Shown here: positions 1-8,607 of the stretch, piece by piece | How the letters are laid out: every line of letters begins with the position of its first letter | Numbering within the stretch: position 1 is the first letter of the stretch | Origin: Tildeniella torsiva UHER 1998/13D | GTDB lineage: Bacteria > Cyanobacteriota > Cyanobacteriia > Phormidesmidales > Phormidesmidaceae | Length of the DNA stretch: 64,000 nt | Direction: 5' to 3' | Assembly (NCBI GenBank): GCA_019358835.1 | Contig: JAHHIH010000002.1 | Coordinates: forward strand, 1-64,000 | The notes under the pieces: generated by a model | Databases searched by the model: none | Told to the model about the DNA's origin: nothing | Seen by the model: the letters and a program-made list of their open reading frames with translations, nothing else | Made by a program: the position numbers and the translations under genes

Positions 1-692
<692 letters not shown>

Positions 693-727
693 TCTTGACT
701 GACTACCCCATTGATTGATGGATAGTG

Positions 728-756
728 AAAGCGCTCCCCGAGAGGGGGGCGCTTTT
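728..756 (+). terminator. Rho-independent terminator of psbA
   Basis: Stem AAAGCGCTCCCC (728-739) pairs with the complementary arm at 744-755 around a GAGA loop, with one G-T pair, and the 3' arm ends in a T run. It sits 36 bases after the psbA stop codon. Confidence 0.85.
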
Positions 757-833
757 GCGTTGGATGTTTCTAATCGTTGCTACATGGAACGTAGCAAAGC
801 TATCCACGGCGCTCCTGTGTCATGCAAAGAAAG

Positions 834-880
834 ACGCAGACCCTCGTGTCAACGCAAAGCGTTGGCACGAGGGTCTGCGT
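834..880. repeat. 47-nt near-perfect inverted repeat
   Basis: Arms 834-855 and 859-880 are complementary over about 22 bp with one mismatch around an AAA loop. The element contains the last codons and stop of the flavin monooxygenase gene on the minus strand, and lies between the convergent psbA and monooxygenase genes. It may act as a two-way terminator, although there is no T run, or be a small mobile palindromic repeat that supplied a new C-terminus. Confidence 0.7.
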
Positions 881-2198
881 TGAGGGCGATCGCCCCTAGT
901 TCTAGCAGCGGTTGATTGGCAAACGCGCCGATTCTGCGATCGATGCCCTTAGCCCGGTGCTCAAGCCAGGGCCAGCCCCAGCGCAGCAGATAGAGCTGGC
1001 GAAACACCTGCTGGGGGTCAGATAGGTGAGTGGTGGGTAAGGGCGTGCCGATTTGCTTAAACACCAGCCCTAGGGGAACGGCAATTTGGTCTTGGAGCTG
1101 GAGCAGTCTGGCAAAGAGGGGGCCGTAGGCGGCGATCAGCGACCCTACTCCTCCACGGGCCTGACCCCAGCCGACAAACGCCAGGCCTTTGTAATCAGGT
1201 AAAAATGCGCCGCCGTAGCATTCCACCATTGCGCCGTTTACCCGCTGGAGCGCCGGGGGCAAAAATGGATAGGCCAGATGGAACCCGGTGGCGCAGACGA
1301 TCAGATCCACGGTTTCTACGCTGCCATCGACGAAATGCACGCGATCGCCCTCCAGATAATCAACTTCGGGCTTGGGGGTAATGCGACCGTGGCGCAGATA
1401 GTAGGGGACTTCGTTGTTGAGGGTAGGATGCTTCTCAAACAGGCGGTGCTGGGGCTGGGGCAAGCCGTAGCTGGCGTGGGTGCCAAAAGCGAGGCGAATG
1501 ATGCCGTGGGTGATCAGCCGCTGGAACCATTCCGGCATCCAGATTTGGGCCAGGTCGGCCACGGCCACGCCTGCAAAACTTTTGGGAATAAACCACACCG
1601 AATCGCGCAGGCTGAGGAACGCTTTTTCGCTCACGCGGGCGGCCTCTGCCGCAATGTCGCAGGCCGAGTTGCCGCCGCCGATGACGAGCACCCGCTTGCC
1701 CTGGAGCTGGCTGGGGCGGTGGTAATCTTTGGAGTGCAAAATGGGGCCGGTGAAGGTGCCCTTGAAGTCGGGAAATCGCTTGCACCAGTGGTGGCCATTG
1801 CACAGCACGACACCCTTATAGATGCGGGTTTCGCCGTTTTGAAAGGTTACCTGCCAGCGGTTATTCTCAATCGGGTGAATGTGGGTGACGCAGCGCTGCA
1901 ATTCAATTGCCGCTTTTAGCTCAAAGTGATCGGCAAAGCTGTGTAGGTAGGCATGCAGCTGGCGGGCGCTGGGGAAGGGCGGATAGTCCGCTGGCATGGG
2001 GAAGTGGGTGAACTCTGTCACCGTTTTGGAGGAAATAATGTGGGCGGTTTCGTAGACGCCGTGGTGCCAGTTGCCGCCGATGTCGTCACTGGCATCGACC
2101 TGGTCGTAGGGAATGTTGGCGGCTTTGAGGGCCTGGGCCATACCTAACCCGACAAAGCCTGCCCCGAGAATGAGTTGTTTGTCTTGGGTTTCGATCAT
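849..2198 (-). CDS. Flavin-containing monooxygenase family protein
   Basis: 449-aa FAD/NADPH-dependent monooxygenase of the FMO class, expected to insert oxygen into a nucleophilic N, S or carbonyl substrate; the substrate cannot be read from sequence. The FAD-binding Rossmann motif GAGFVGLGMA is near residue 12, an FMO-type signature (FKGTFTGPILHSKDYH) lies around residues 143-158, and the NADPH-binding GGGNSACDIA is near residue 174. Length fits bacterial FMOs. The gene is followed upstream by an SDR gene on the same strand (143-nt gap), so the two may form one unit. The last ten codons lie inside the inverted repeat at 834-880, so the extreme C-terminus may not be ancestral. Confidence 0.85.
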   Translation of the reverse strand: MIETQDKQLILGAGFVGLGMAQALKAANIPYDQVDASDDIGGNWHHGVYETAHIISSKTVTEFTHFPMPADYPPFPSARQLHAYLHSFADHFELKAAIELQRCVTHIHPIENNRWQVTFQNGETRIYKGVVLCNGHHWCKRFPDFKGTFTGPILHSKDYHRPSQLQGKRVLVIGGGNSACDIAAEAARVSEKAFLSLRDSVWFIPKSFAGVAVADLAQIWMPEWFQRLITHGIIRLAFGTHASYGLPQPQHRLFEKHPTLNNEVPYYLRHGRITPKPEVDYLEGDRVHFVDGSVETVDLIVCATGFHLAYPFLPPALQRVNGAMVECYGGAFLPDYKGLAFVGWGQARGGVGSLIAAYGPLFARLLQLQDQIAVPLGLVFKQIGTPLPTTHLSDPQQVFRQLYLLRWGWPWLEHRAKGIDRRIGAFANQPLLELGAIALNADPRANALR

Positions 2199-2240
2199 GA
2201 ATCCATCAATCGATAGGTCTAACGGGGAAATTCAACAGGG

Positions 2241-2284
2241 CACCAGTGATGAGGCATTTTTGGGAAAACGTTTCCTCACTGGTG
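2241..2284. repeat. Intergenic inverted repeat
   Basis: CACCAGTGATGAGG (2241-2254) pairs with CCTCACTGGTG (2274-2284), with one unpaired base, in the gap between the SDR and monooxygenase genes. Flanking GGGCACC/GGTGCCC arms extend it. There is no T run; its role (mRNA processing signal or dispersed palindrome) is unknown. Confidence 0.5.
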
Positions 2285-2341
2285 GGCGGTGCCCAACCCT
2301 ACAGCCGCTGCGATCGCTGAATTGACGCGCAGATCTGCTAG

Positions 2342-3163
2342 CTACCCCGATAGTCTACTCAGGCCGATTTGGCGGCTGATCCAATTGGGTAGGGCGGGTA
2401 GGTAGCATTTGGCCAGCCGTCCACTGGAGGCGATCGCATCGGGGAAGACCTCGGCTTGGTTGCGCTCAATGGCCCGCACCGTGCGGGCCATCACCCTGGC
2501 CGGATCGGTGGTGAAGGGTATGGGTACGGTTTTGTCGGCTTGATCCCACAGGCCAAAGCGAGGGCACTGGAGCATGGGGGTGCGGCTGAAGCAGGGGTAA
2601 ACGGTGGTCACTTTGACATTGTAGGGGGCGACTTCGTGGCGTAGCCCTTCGCTAAACCCGCGCAAACCAAACTTGCTGGCGGCGTAGGCGGTTAAGCCCG
2701 GTATGGCGATCCACCCCGCGAGGGAAGAAATATTGACGATGTGCCCCTGACGGCGGGCCACCATATCAGCGGCAAACCGGGTGCTCAGGCGCATGGGGGC
2801 CATCAGGTTGATCTGCATCAGCTGTTCCCAATGCTCGGTGGGGATATCGACCATGTGGCCAAGGATTGCGATACCAGCGTTGTTAATCAACACATCGATG
2901 GGCAAATTTAGCGCCTGGGTCTGCCGGTACAAATCGTCACAGCCGGTGGGGGTGGCCAGATCGGCGCTGAGGCAGGCGACGATTTCGCCGGGGGGCTGAC
3001 CCAGGGTTTGCTGGAGCTGGCTGACCTGCGATCGCAGATCGACCTCGGGGCGATCGGTGAGTATCAAGCGGCTGCCTTTCAGCAGTAGCTGGCGGGTGAG
3101 TTCTTGGCCAAATCCCCCGGCAGCTCCGGTAATCAGCACCACCGCAGACTGAAGTTGAGTCAT
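2342..3163 (-). CDS. Short-chain dehydrogenase/reductase (SDR)
   Basis: 273-aa classical SDR using NAD(P)H to oxidise or reduce an unknown alcohol or ketone. The cofactor-binding TGAAGGFG follows the first beta strand, NNAG (in INNAGIAILG) stabilises the sheet, and the catalytic Ser (NISSLAGW) is followed by the YAASK Tyr-Lys pair. I place the start at 3163, immediately before the first Rossmann strand; an in-frame ATG at 3193 would add ten unconserved-looking residues. It lies upstream of the flavin monooxygenase on the same strand, which would suit a shared oxidation pathway, but nothing in the sequence identifies the substrate. Confidence 0.85.
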   Translation of the reverse strand: MTQLQSAVVLITGAAGGFGQELTRQLLLKGSRLILTDRPEVDLRSQVSQLQQTLGQPPGEIVACLSADLATPTGCDDLYRQTQALNLPIDVLINNAGIAILGHMVDIPTEHWEQLMQINLMAPMRLSTRFAADMVARRQGHIVNISSLAGWIAIPGLTAYAASKFGLRGFSEGLRHEVAPYNVKVTTVYPCFSRTPMLQCPRFGLWDQADKTVPIPFTTDPARVMARTVRAIERNQAEVFPDAIASSGRLAKCYLPALPNWISRQIGLSRLSG

Positions 3164-3229
3164 AGAGCAAGGGGTAAAAATCGAGCAAGTCACCCCTACT
3201 AAAGCACACTGGACTTGGATGCGGTTTAT

Positions 3230-3445
3230 TCAACAACTATGGCTACGCCGCCCCCAGCGACGGTCGCGCTCCCATCCCCGTGCCCCCAGCGCCGAAAGGG
3301 CAACCACCGCCGCCCAGCGGATGGTAATCATGACCAAACCCGTACTGCTGGAGTAACGGGCAGACTCAAATCCTAGGCCTAGTGCAAGTGCCCCTGGCTC
3401 GGCCACAGCCCCCACCAGAACTCTCGGATCTAGGCTTTCTAACAT
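3230..3445 (-). CDS. Possible small membrane protein overlapping the AlkD-like gene
   Basis: 71-codon ORF whose ATG overlaps the stop codon of the upstream DNA-glycosylase gene (ATGTTAG), an arrangement typical of translational coupling. The product would have one hydrophobic stretch (LVMITIRWAAVVALSALGA) followed by an Arg-rich tail. I recognise no family, and chance is a real alternative because the stretch is GC-rich with few stops. Confidence 0.25.
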   Translation of the reverse strand: MLESLDPRVLVGAVAEPGALALGLGFESARYSSSTGLVMITIRWAAVVALSALGARGWERDRRWGRRSHSC

Positions 3446-4125
3446 AATTGGCCCTTTGCCTTGAGCCATTTGAGGGATTCTCGCTGGCTCAGGGGGGCCA
3501 GCGACGCCGTAGACACAAACCCCTGTACCGCCTCTGGAGCAGTTTTTGAATACTCTCGCAGCGCCCACCCGATCGCCTTTTGAAGGAAAAACTCTCTGGA
3601 GTCTTTGTTTTGCTCGACCAAAGAAAAGAGCAGCGCATCGTCAGTCTGTGCTTTATAGCCCAGCTGAAACAAGAGGGTGGTACGGCGTAGCCAGATATTT
3701 TCTGACTCTCGCCAGGACTCAATTACAGCCTGTCGGCTCGACGAATACTGACTCAGCAATTTGCCAACGTTGTGGCTAGCCAGCGAGTCCACCGTGTCCC
3801 ACCACGATTTGGTGGTGATGAGATATTCCAGCAGAGGAACATCCTCAGGGGTTAGCTGTTTTTGGTGTCTATCTAAAAACGTCAGGGCCATGTAGTGGTA
3901 CTCGCGCTCCGGCCAGCTCCAGAGTTCTCGCACTATGTCATCTAGCTGAGCTAGGTCAGGCAATCCGTTCTCCGCGACAAATTGCTTAACTAGGGCCTTT
4001 TGCATCGGGCCCCTGATGCCGAGAAACTCAAACTGATTTCTCATGTACTGCTTCATCGGCCCGGCCTGCTCTGGGCTAGCCTGCTGCCCGAATAGAGCTT
4101 TTAGATTCTGCAAGTAAGGGGTCAT
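3439..4125 (-). CDS. DNA alkylation repair protein, AlkD-like glycosylase
   Basis: 228-aa all-helical HEAT-like protein of the DNA alkylation repair family, which excises N3- and N7-alkylated purines without flipping the base. Residues matching the catalytic set described for Bacillus AlkD fall at the same numbers here: Trp109 and Asp113 (KSWWDTVDSL) and Arg148 (WLRRTTLLFQ). Length is normal for the family. Its ATG overlaps, as ATGA, the stop of a short upstream reading frame (4122-4319). Identity is confident; the precise lesion range is inferred from the family. Confidence 0.9.
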   Translation of the reverse strand: MTPYLQNLKALFGQQASPEQAGPMKQYMRNQFEFLGIRGPMQKALVKQFVAENGLPDLAQLDDIVRELWSWPEREYHYMALTFLDRHQKQLTPEDVPLLEYLITTKSWWDTVDSLASHNVGKLLSQYSSSRQAVIESWRESENIWLRRTTLLFQLGYKAQTDDALLFSLVEQNKDSREFFLQKAIGWALREYSKTAPEAVQGFVSTASLAPLSQRESLKWLKAKGQLC

Positions 4126-4319
4126 GGTCTGAACTTGGCAACGGTGCCGTAGGAGTTGAGTAACACCAGCTTCCCTTTGGTTGTATCGGCGGTATGCAGA
4201 GTTTGACCTTTATTTTTCTTAACAACTGCTTCGCCGACAACGGGGCTAAAACGCCCTTTCCGGGGATATAAGCCGTCGAAAGCGCTGCGATATGTAACGA
4301 AAATTGCCTTGACGCTCTC
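4122..4319 (-). pseudogene. Probable remnant reading frame upstream of the AlkD-like gene
   Basis: Minus-strand frame open from an in-frame TAA (4322-4320) to a TGA that overlaps the AlkD-like ATG (ATGA). It encodes a protein-like stretch (…SPVVGEAVVKKNKGQTL…) ending GTVAKFRP, but has no ATG, GTG or TTG start. The overlap geometry and composition suggest the 3' end of a truncated gene once coupled to the glycosylase. No family recognised. The remaining bases 4320-4533, up to the next gene, show nothing I can support. Confidence 0.3.
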
Positions 4320-4533
4320 TTAAAGTTACGCGACACTACATCTAATGGATACGCCGCTCCTGGCATCAATACAGCACATTGACTTTTGCAATGAAAGATG
4401 GCGAAGTTACCTGCCCGACATTTGGATTGGGATTCGGTGAATGCGTCGTCTGTATTGGTAGATAGGGGTTATCCCTGCGGATTGATGCGCTGACACCTTA
4501 GCTCCATTCCGCATTCTTAGAGGCTGAGCAACT

Positions 4534-4749
4534 GTGGAAACCTTAGAGTTCATTATTTACCCCGATGGTCGGGTTAAAGAGACGGTGACTGGTATTGTGG
4601 GTGCCTCCTGCGCTGAGGTAACTGCGGCCATTGAGGCTCAGCTAGGTATCGTGGTGGCGCAGCAAACGACTTCTGAGTATTTTGCTCAGCGGAATGAACA
4701 AACGGCTACCGATACTGTGGCGGCCCAGACTGCCTACAGTCAGTGGTAA
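4534..4749 (+). CDS. DUF2997 domain protein
   Basis: 71-aa cyanobacterial DUF2997 protein (METLEFIIYPDGRVKE at the N-terminus), probably starting at GTG 4534. It is the first gene of a three-gene cluster with the Ycf35/DUF1257 gene 39 bases downstream and a 4Fe-4S ferredoxin after that, a conserved neighbourhood in cyanobacteria. Biochemical function is unknown; the linkage suggests a role together with the ferredoxin. Confidence 0.8.
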   Translation: METLEFIIYPDGRVKETVTGIVGASCAEVTAAIEAQLGIVVAQQTTSEYFAQRNEQTATDTVAAQTAYSQW

Positions 4750-4788
4750 TTTTTCGATTCTTATAGTCCCCTATATCACCCGTAGAAA

Positions 4789-5181
4789 ATGTCACACTTT
4801 AGCCAAATCAAAACCAAAATCCGCAATCTAGATTCTCTCAAGCTGGCTCTAAACGACCTGGGTACTGACTGGAAGGCCGGTCCCTGCGACGTGAGAGGCT
4901 ACCAGGGCCAGACCCAAACGGCGGATGTGGTGATTTCCCAAGACAACGGCTATGACATTGGCTTTCGCCGCAACCCTGAAACCAGCGACTACGAACTGGT
5001 GGCCGACCTGCAATATTGGCGTCAGCCGCTGACCGTTGAAGGGTTTCTGAGCCAGGTGACCCAGCGCTATGCCTACAACACCGTGGTCAGCGAGACCTCT
5101 CGCCAGGGTTTTCAGCTGGCTGAAGAGCAGGTGCGGGAAGATGGCTCGGTGCGACTGGTGGTACAGCGCTGGAATGGCTAA
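4789..5181 (+). CDS. ycf35: DUF1257 / Ycf35 family protein
   Basis: 130-aa protein of the DUF1257 family, called Ycf35 where it is encoded in algal plastids. Family features are the N-terminal MSHFSQIKTKI, the LNDLG.DW segment and the C-terminal QRYAY block. No enzymatic motif is visible and no function is established. It sits between the DUF2997 gene and the ferredoxin gene on the same strand with short gaps, so the three are probably co-transcribed. Confidence 0.88.
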   Translation: MSHFSQIKTKIRNLDSLKLALNDLGTDWKAGPCDVRGYQGQTQTADVVISQDNGYDIGFRRNPETSDYELVADLQYWRQPLTVEGFLSQVTQRYAYNTVVSETSRQGFQLAEEQVREDGSVRLVVQRWNG

Positions 5182-5277
5182 CGCGCCAGCCTTTTGAAGC
5201 TTGGGAGGGGGCTACTCGGCCCCTTTCTTTGTATTGGCCCACCCTTGGGCATTCTGAACCACAAGGGGTATAACCCG

Positions 5278-5742
5278 ATGACACAATTCGATGGGCAGCC
5301 CGATGCCACTGGCTATGAGCCCGAACTGGGCGGCCAGCTGCGCCAGACGGAAGACCGCACCGGCTATGAGCCGGAACTGGGCGGACAGCTGCGCCAAAAG
5401 GGCGTCTATGTAGATGAAATCACCTGCATTGGCTGCAAGCACTGTGCCCACGTAGCCCGCAACACCTTTTATATTGAGCCTGACTATGGGCGATCGCGCG
5501 TTTACCGCCAAGATGGCGACTCTGAAGACCTGGTTCAAGAGGCGATCGACACCTGCCCAGTAGACTGCATCCACTGGGTAGATTACACCGAGTTGACGCA
5601 GCTAGAGCGCGATCGCAAGCACCAGGTGATTCCCGTCGCTGGCTTCCCAGTAGATAAAGCGATGTCTACTCTGCAAATGCGCAAGGTCAAGCGCCGCAGC
5701 CAGCGTCGCTCAGAGACGGGTTCCCAAGAGCGATCGTCCTAG
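5278..5742 (+). CDS. 4Fe-4S ferredoxin-type protein with N-terminal repeat
   Basis: 154-aa iron-sulfur protein. Cys50, Cys53 and Cys56 (CIGCKHC) plus Cys93 (CPVDC) can bind one [4Fe-4S] cluster; the 36-residue spacing before the last Cys is longer than in bacterial 2[4Fe-4S] ferredoxins. The N-terminus holds two near-identical 13-residue repeats (TGYEPELGGQLRQ at residues 11-23 and 28-40). The C-terminus is basic. ATG 5278 is chosen because the repeat and cluster domain follow it directly; an earlier in-frame start at 5194 would add an unlikely extension. Last gene of the DUF2997-ycf35-ferredoxin cluster. Its stop shares CTAG with the stop of the convergent DUF4335 gene. Confidence 0.88.
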   Translation: MTQFDGQPDATGYEPELGGQLRQTEDRTGYEPELGGQLRQKGVYVDEITCIGCKHCAHVARNTFYIEPDYGRSRVYRQDGDSEDLVQEAIDTCPVDCIHWVDYTELTQLERDRKHQVIPVAGFPVDKAMSTLQMRKVKRRSQRRSETGSQERSS

Positions 5743-7076
5743 GGATTCGGCGGTACCACCACCACAGCTCCGGTGGGTAAAAACTGCACCTCCACCGTGA
5801 TTGATGCATCGCTGCTGACTCTAGGAATGGTTTCACCGGGCTGAGGCAGGGTGGCGTTGGTCTGGTACGTGGCCGAGAAGTCATTGAGAGGTTCCAGCGC
5901 TGTTACGGTGCCAGCGGGGTCGAAGGTAAGGTTGTAGCGCAGGGGCGCGGCTAGGTTGGCTGGCGGTCGCCACCGCTCCTCAAGGGCTTGGGTGAGGTTG
6001 CTAATCCAAGCAAGGGCAGAATCGGGGGCGCTGGTGGCGGCGATGCTAGGGCTACTGTCGAAGGTCTCAGGGCTGGTAGGAGCCGTTAGGGCCTCGGGAG
6101 CGGGCCGAGCGGCATTCGGAGCCTGCTCGGCGGCCATATCTGTATCAGGGCTTGCAACCTGGCCCCCAGCGCGGGCCGAGGCCTGGGGCGGATAGGTGGG
6201 GACGGGTGGGGATGCTTGGGGTGCCGGGGCTGAGGCGGTAGGGGAAGGCGAGGGCGATACTTTGGGTGTCCCCGGCTGAGTCGATGGGCCTGGGACGGCG
6301 GCGGGGCTGGTTGGGGCTGTTGTGACGGGCGCTGGCAGAGCCTCGCCTGCGGCAGCCGGGGAAGCGTCTTCCGCTGCGGTATTGTTGGCGGCGGTGGGCG
6401 CAGGTTCGGCTTGGGGCAGCTGTGTGCTATCGGCAGGATTTTGGGCCGGTGACCCATTGGTCGGTTGAGACTCGCTGGGGGAAAGCACCACGGAGCTAGG
6501 GGCGGTGGTGAGCAGTTGGTTGCCCAGGAGCGCCGCAATGCCCACTGCCGCCACAGACCCCAGCCAAAGCGGCAGGCGGGGGCGAACTCGGCGAGCCTTG
6601 GGCGTTGCCGCATCGGGAAGAATCTGAAGGTTGCTGTCGGCCTGCTCTAGGGCATCGGCCAGGTCAGACAGTTGTAGGGTAGAGATCTCAACTACTCTAG
6701 GCAGCTCTGGGGGCACAGCCAAGGTGAGCCGATGGCGGGTTAGCCCCACCGGCTGAAGTGAATTTTCACCCTGGGAAACGGTGCCTCCAGCGGCTAGCGC
6801 ATCGGCACTGAGGTGCTTCTGGACGTAGGTTTGCACCAAATCGGCCAGGGCTGAAAACTGCGGCTCTCGGCCACTGATCTCCAGAACCACGGCCTGGCTA
6901 GCGAGAGTTCTGGCTTCCCTTGACGCATCGCTCTCCTGCACTTGTAGGTGAAACCGCGATCGCACCAGCACCGGCCTATCCGTCACCTGGCTCAGGGGCG
7001 ATAGCTCGCCCACCAGCCGTAGGGTGCAGGTACCCGCCGCATATTCGTAGGAGGTGACCGATGCGATCGCAGCCAT
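5739..7076 (-). CDS. DUF4335 domain protein, Pro/Ala/Ser-rich
   Basis: 445-aa cyanobacterial protein. The N-terminal ~150 residues are the DUF4335 domain (SYEYAAGTCTLRLVGELSPLS…), followed by a cytosolic-side Arg-rich stretch, one hydrophobic segment (LWLGSVAAVGIAALLGNQLL, about residue 170), a ~170-residue low-complexity Pro/Ala/Ser/Thr linker and a C-terminal ~80-residue globular part. Topology suggests a single-pass membrane protein with a long flexible linker. It lies 62 bases downstream of a DUF3038 gene; these two families are a conserved cyanobacterial pair of unknown function. Confidence 0.85.
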   Translation of the reverse strand: MAAIASVTSYEYAAGTCTLRLVGELSPLSQVTDRPVLVRSRFHLQVQESDASREARTLASQAVVLEISGREPQFSALADLVQTYVQKHLSADALAAGGTVSQGENSLQPVGLTRHRLTLAVPPELPRVVEISTLQLSDLADALEQADSNLQILPDAATPKARRVRPRLPLWLGSVAAVGIAALLGNQLLTTAPSSVVLSPSESQPTNGSPAQNPADSTQLPQAEPAPTAANNTAAEDASPAAAGEALPAPVTTAPTSPAAVPGPSTQPGTPKVSPSPSPTASAPAPQASPPVPTYPPQASARAGGQVASPDTDMAAEQAPNAARPAPEALTAPTSPETFDSSPSIAATSAPDSALAWISNLTQALEERWRPPANLAAPLRYNLTFDPAGTVTALEPLNDFSATYQTNATLPQPGETIPRVSSDASITVEVQFLPTGAVVVVPPNP

Positions 7077-7138
7077 AGCACTAGCTCAACAACACCCCAA
7101 AAACATTATCCAATCCCAAACTTCCAAGCCCAAAATCT

Positions 7139-7723
7139 CTATGCCTCAGCCCTTTCCAGCAGCGCCACCCACAGCTTCCGACTGCCGCCGGAGCTACTGT
7201 AGAACAACAAATCGACCAGTAGCTTGAGCCCCAGGGCGGTCAGCTCGTCGGTGGTAGCGGTTTGATCCCCCTCCATCCGATCTTGGTAGGCGTTGCTAAA
7301 GGCATCGAGGTAGTCGCCCAACTGGGCGGCACGGTGGGGTGCTTGCCCCTGGGCAAGCGCCTGTTCGAGGCGGGCGACAGCCTGGCGGATACTGTCGCGG
7401 TGGTTGACGGCTAACTTGCAACTTACCAGCACCAGGGCGCGGGCTTCGTCCACATCGAGCTTTTTGCGGCCCTGGCCTTTGCGCAGGGGGCTGGCCTGGC
7501 GCAAGCGCCACAGATTGACGCGATCGCTCAGCAAATCCGACACCCCCAGAGCGTCAGCCGCCGCCAGCATAGCGTCGGACCCCAGGCCCGTGAGGGCTTC
7601 TAGGGCCAGCAGCACCAGGTCGAGCTGAGCTTTAATGCTGCTCAACTGCCGTGGGGTTGGTGGCCCCTGCGGCTGAACCGGGTTTGGCTCACTGTTTAGC
7701 TCTCTGGGGGAAGACGGTTCCAC
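7139..7723 (-). CDS. DUF3038 domain protein
   Basis: 194-aa cyanobacterial DUF3038 protein, predicted helical and soluble. Characteristic segments are LDLVLLALEALTGLGSDAML and the Leu/Arg-rich DLLSDRVNLWRLRQASPLRKG; an N-terminal ~30 residues are Pro-rich. It precedes the DUF4335 gene on the same strand, and both are probably transcribed together from upstream of 7723. No catalytic motif is seen. Confidence 0.85.
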   Translation of the reverse strand: MEPSSPRELNSEPNPVQPQGPPTPRQLSSIKAQLDLVLLALEALTGLGSDAMLAAADALGVSDLLSDRVNLWRLRQASPLRKGQGRKKLDVDEARALVLVSCKLAVNHRDSIRQAVARLEQALAQGQAPHRAAQLGDYLDAFSNAYQDRMEGDQTATTDELTALGLKLLVDLLFYSSSGGSRKLWVALLERAEA

Positions 7724-8087
7724 CGGGCGGCCCTGTTACTAACGTAGGGGACTGGGCTAATTGTGGCACGGGGGTTGCAGTTCTTGAAACGGATTTTTAG
7801 GGCGACTGAAGTCAGTATTGCGCTATCTGTGCATTGTCCTTTGCGGCATAGTTAAACTCTGCGGGGTCAATATTTCCAGGCGGATTAGCTTGCTCCCACT
7901 CATGCTAAATCCTGCTTGGCTACCCCCAATTCAGCAGGGCGAATGCCATAGAACCGCTGGCTCGGCTACACGCTAGCCAACGATAAAACCGGTATGTGAA
8001 GCCGAGGGAACTGGCCAGCCCAACTATTTGAGTCGGGCTGGCAACCAGCGCTAAATCACTGACTTAACCATGGAATCTTGCTGCGCG
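7724..8087. other. Gene-free stretch with one hairpin
   Basis: No convincing ORF. GCCAGCCC (8014-8021) and GGGCTGGC (8035-8042) form a strong stem 46 bases beyond the stop of the small ORF at 8088-8381; it could end that transcript although no T run follows. The rest, which should hold the promoter of the DUF3038 gene, shows nothing I can call. Confidence 0.45.
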
Positions 8088-8381
8088 CTACTCCAGCAGG
8101 ATGGTTTTGGTCATGATCACCATCCACTGGGCGGGGGCGGCCCCTTCGGCGCTGGGCGGCACGGGGATGGGGTCGCTCCAGTCGTTGGGGTCGGCGTAGC
8201 CGAGGGCATGGAGGATTTTGATGGTGCGGTCTAGGGCGGCGAGGCTGCCGTAGAGCATGTGGCGCACTTTCTCGGGAGTTAGGGGTCGGCTCCCTTTGCT
8301 GTTTGCGCCAGATCTAGGCGGCAGCGGTAGGGAACCGGCCTCTGGGTTGTCGTTGGCGTCTGGTTCGAGATATTCAAACAT
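8088..8381 (-). CDS. Conserved small cyanobacterial protein, copy 1
   Basis: 97-aa protein of unknown function with a paralogue at 33110-33388. Shared blocks are the N-terminal MFEYLEPDA, a variable Pro-rich linker, the core VRH.LYGSLA..DRTIKILHA.GYADPNDWSDPIPVP, and the C-terminal WMVI.TKT.L.E. No signal peptide or membrane segment. It is preceded by a structured leader of about 220 nt and a promoter, both conserved in the second copy, so expression is probably controlled in the 5' UTR. The shadow of conservation (variable linker, fixed core) supports it being a true protein. Confidence 0.8.
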   Translation of the reverse strand: MFEYLEPDANDNPEAGSLPLPPRSGANSKGSRPLTPEKVRHMLYGSLAALDRTIKILHALGYADPNDWSDPIPVPPSAEGAAPAQWMVIMTKTILLE

Positions 8382-8603
8382 CGGTTCTGTTTTCCTTTTT
8401 TGGGTTGAGGAAGACAGAACGCGAAAACCCTAGCCACCCGCAGTTGAAGTGCAAACTGGAGTGACTAGGGTACGATCTCCCTAGCCTCGCAATCTGCTCG
8501 GTAGATTTGCGGGGTTAGCTGTCTGTTGGTGCTGGAACACCTTCAGGCAGCGCCAAAGTTTTCGAGTTCTGTGTGGCCACCGTTCTGCTCAAACGGCTTA
8601 ATG
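8382..8603 (-). promoter_or_regulatory. Structured 5' leader RNA, candidate riboswitch, copy 1
   Basis: Leader of the small ORF at 8088. Helices: closing helix 8558-8564 + 8566-8571 with 8422-8428 + 8415-8420 (13 bp, one mismatch); hairpin A 8544-8551/8518-8525; hairpin B 8503-8514/8485-8495; hairpin C 8465-8470/8428-8433, followed in the transcript by TTTTCG. The last closing strand (8415-8420) can alternatively pair with 8385-8390 in a hairpin (8385-8419) that hides the AGGAA ribosome-binding sequence. All helices recur in the copy at 33389-33611; in hairpin A the arms change together. I do not recognise a known riboswitch class. Some pairs are G-U only if read on the plus strand, so strand is assigned from the promoter, not from pairing alone. 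Confidence 0.65.
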
Positions 8604-8607
8604 GATG

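Noticed and set aside
1278-1919. 213-codon plus-strand frame
   Set aside because: It lies entirely antisense to the monooxygenase gene and has no recognisable domain.
4076-4369. 97-codon minus-strand frame
   Set aside because: Overlaps the AlkD-like gene start and has less protein-like composition than the parallel frame at 4122-4319.
8382-8603. Glutamine riboswitch (glnA / downstream-peptide motif) as identity of the leader
   Set aside because: CGTTCA occurs only in the second copy, in a variable hairpin, and the conserved GGAAGTAGG element is missing.
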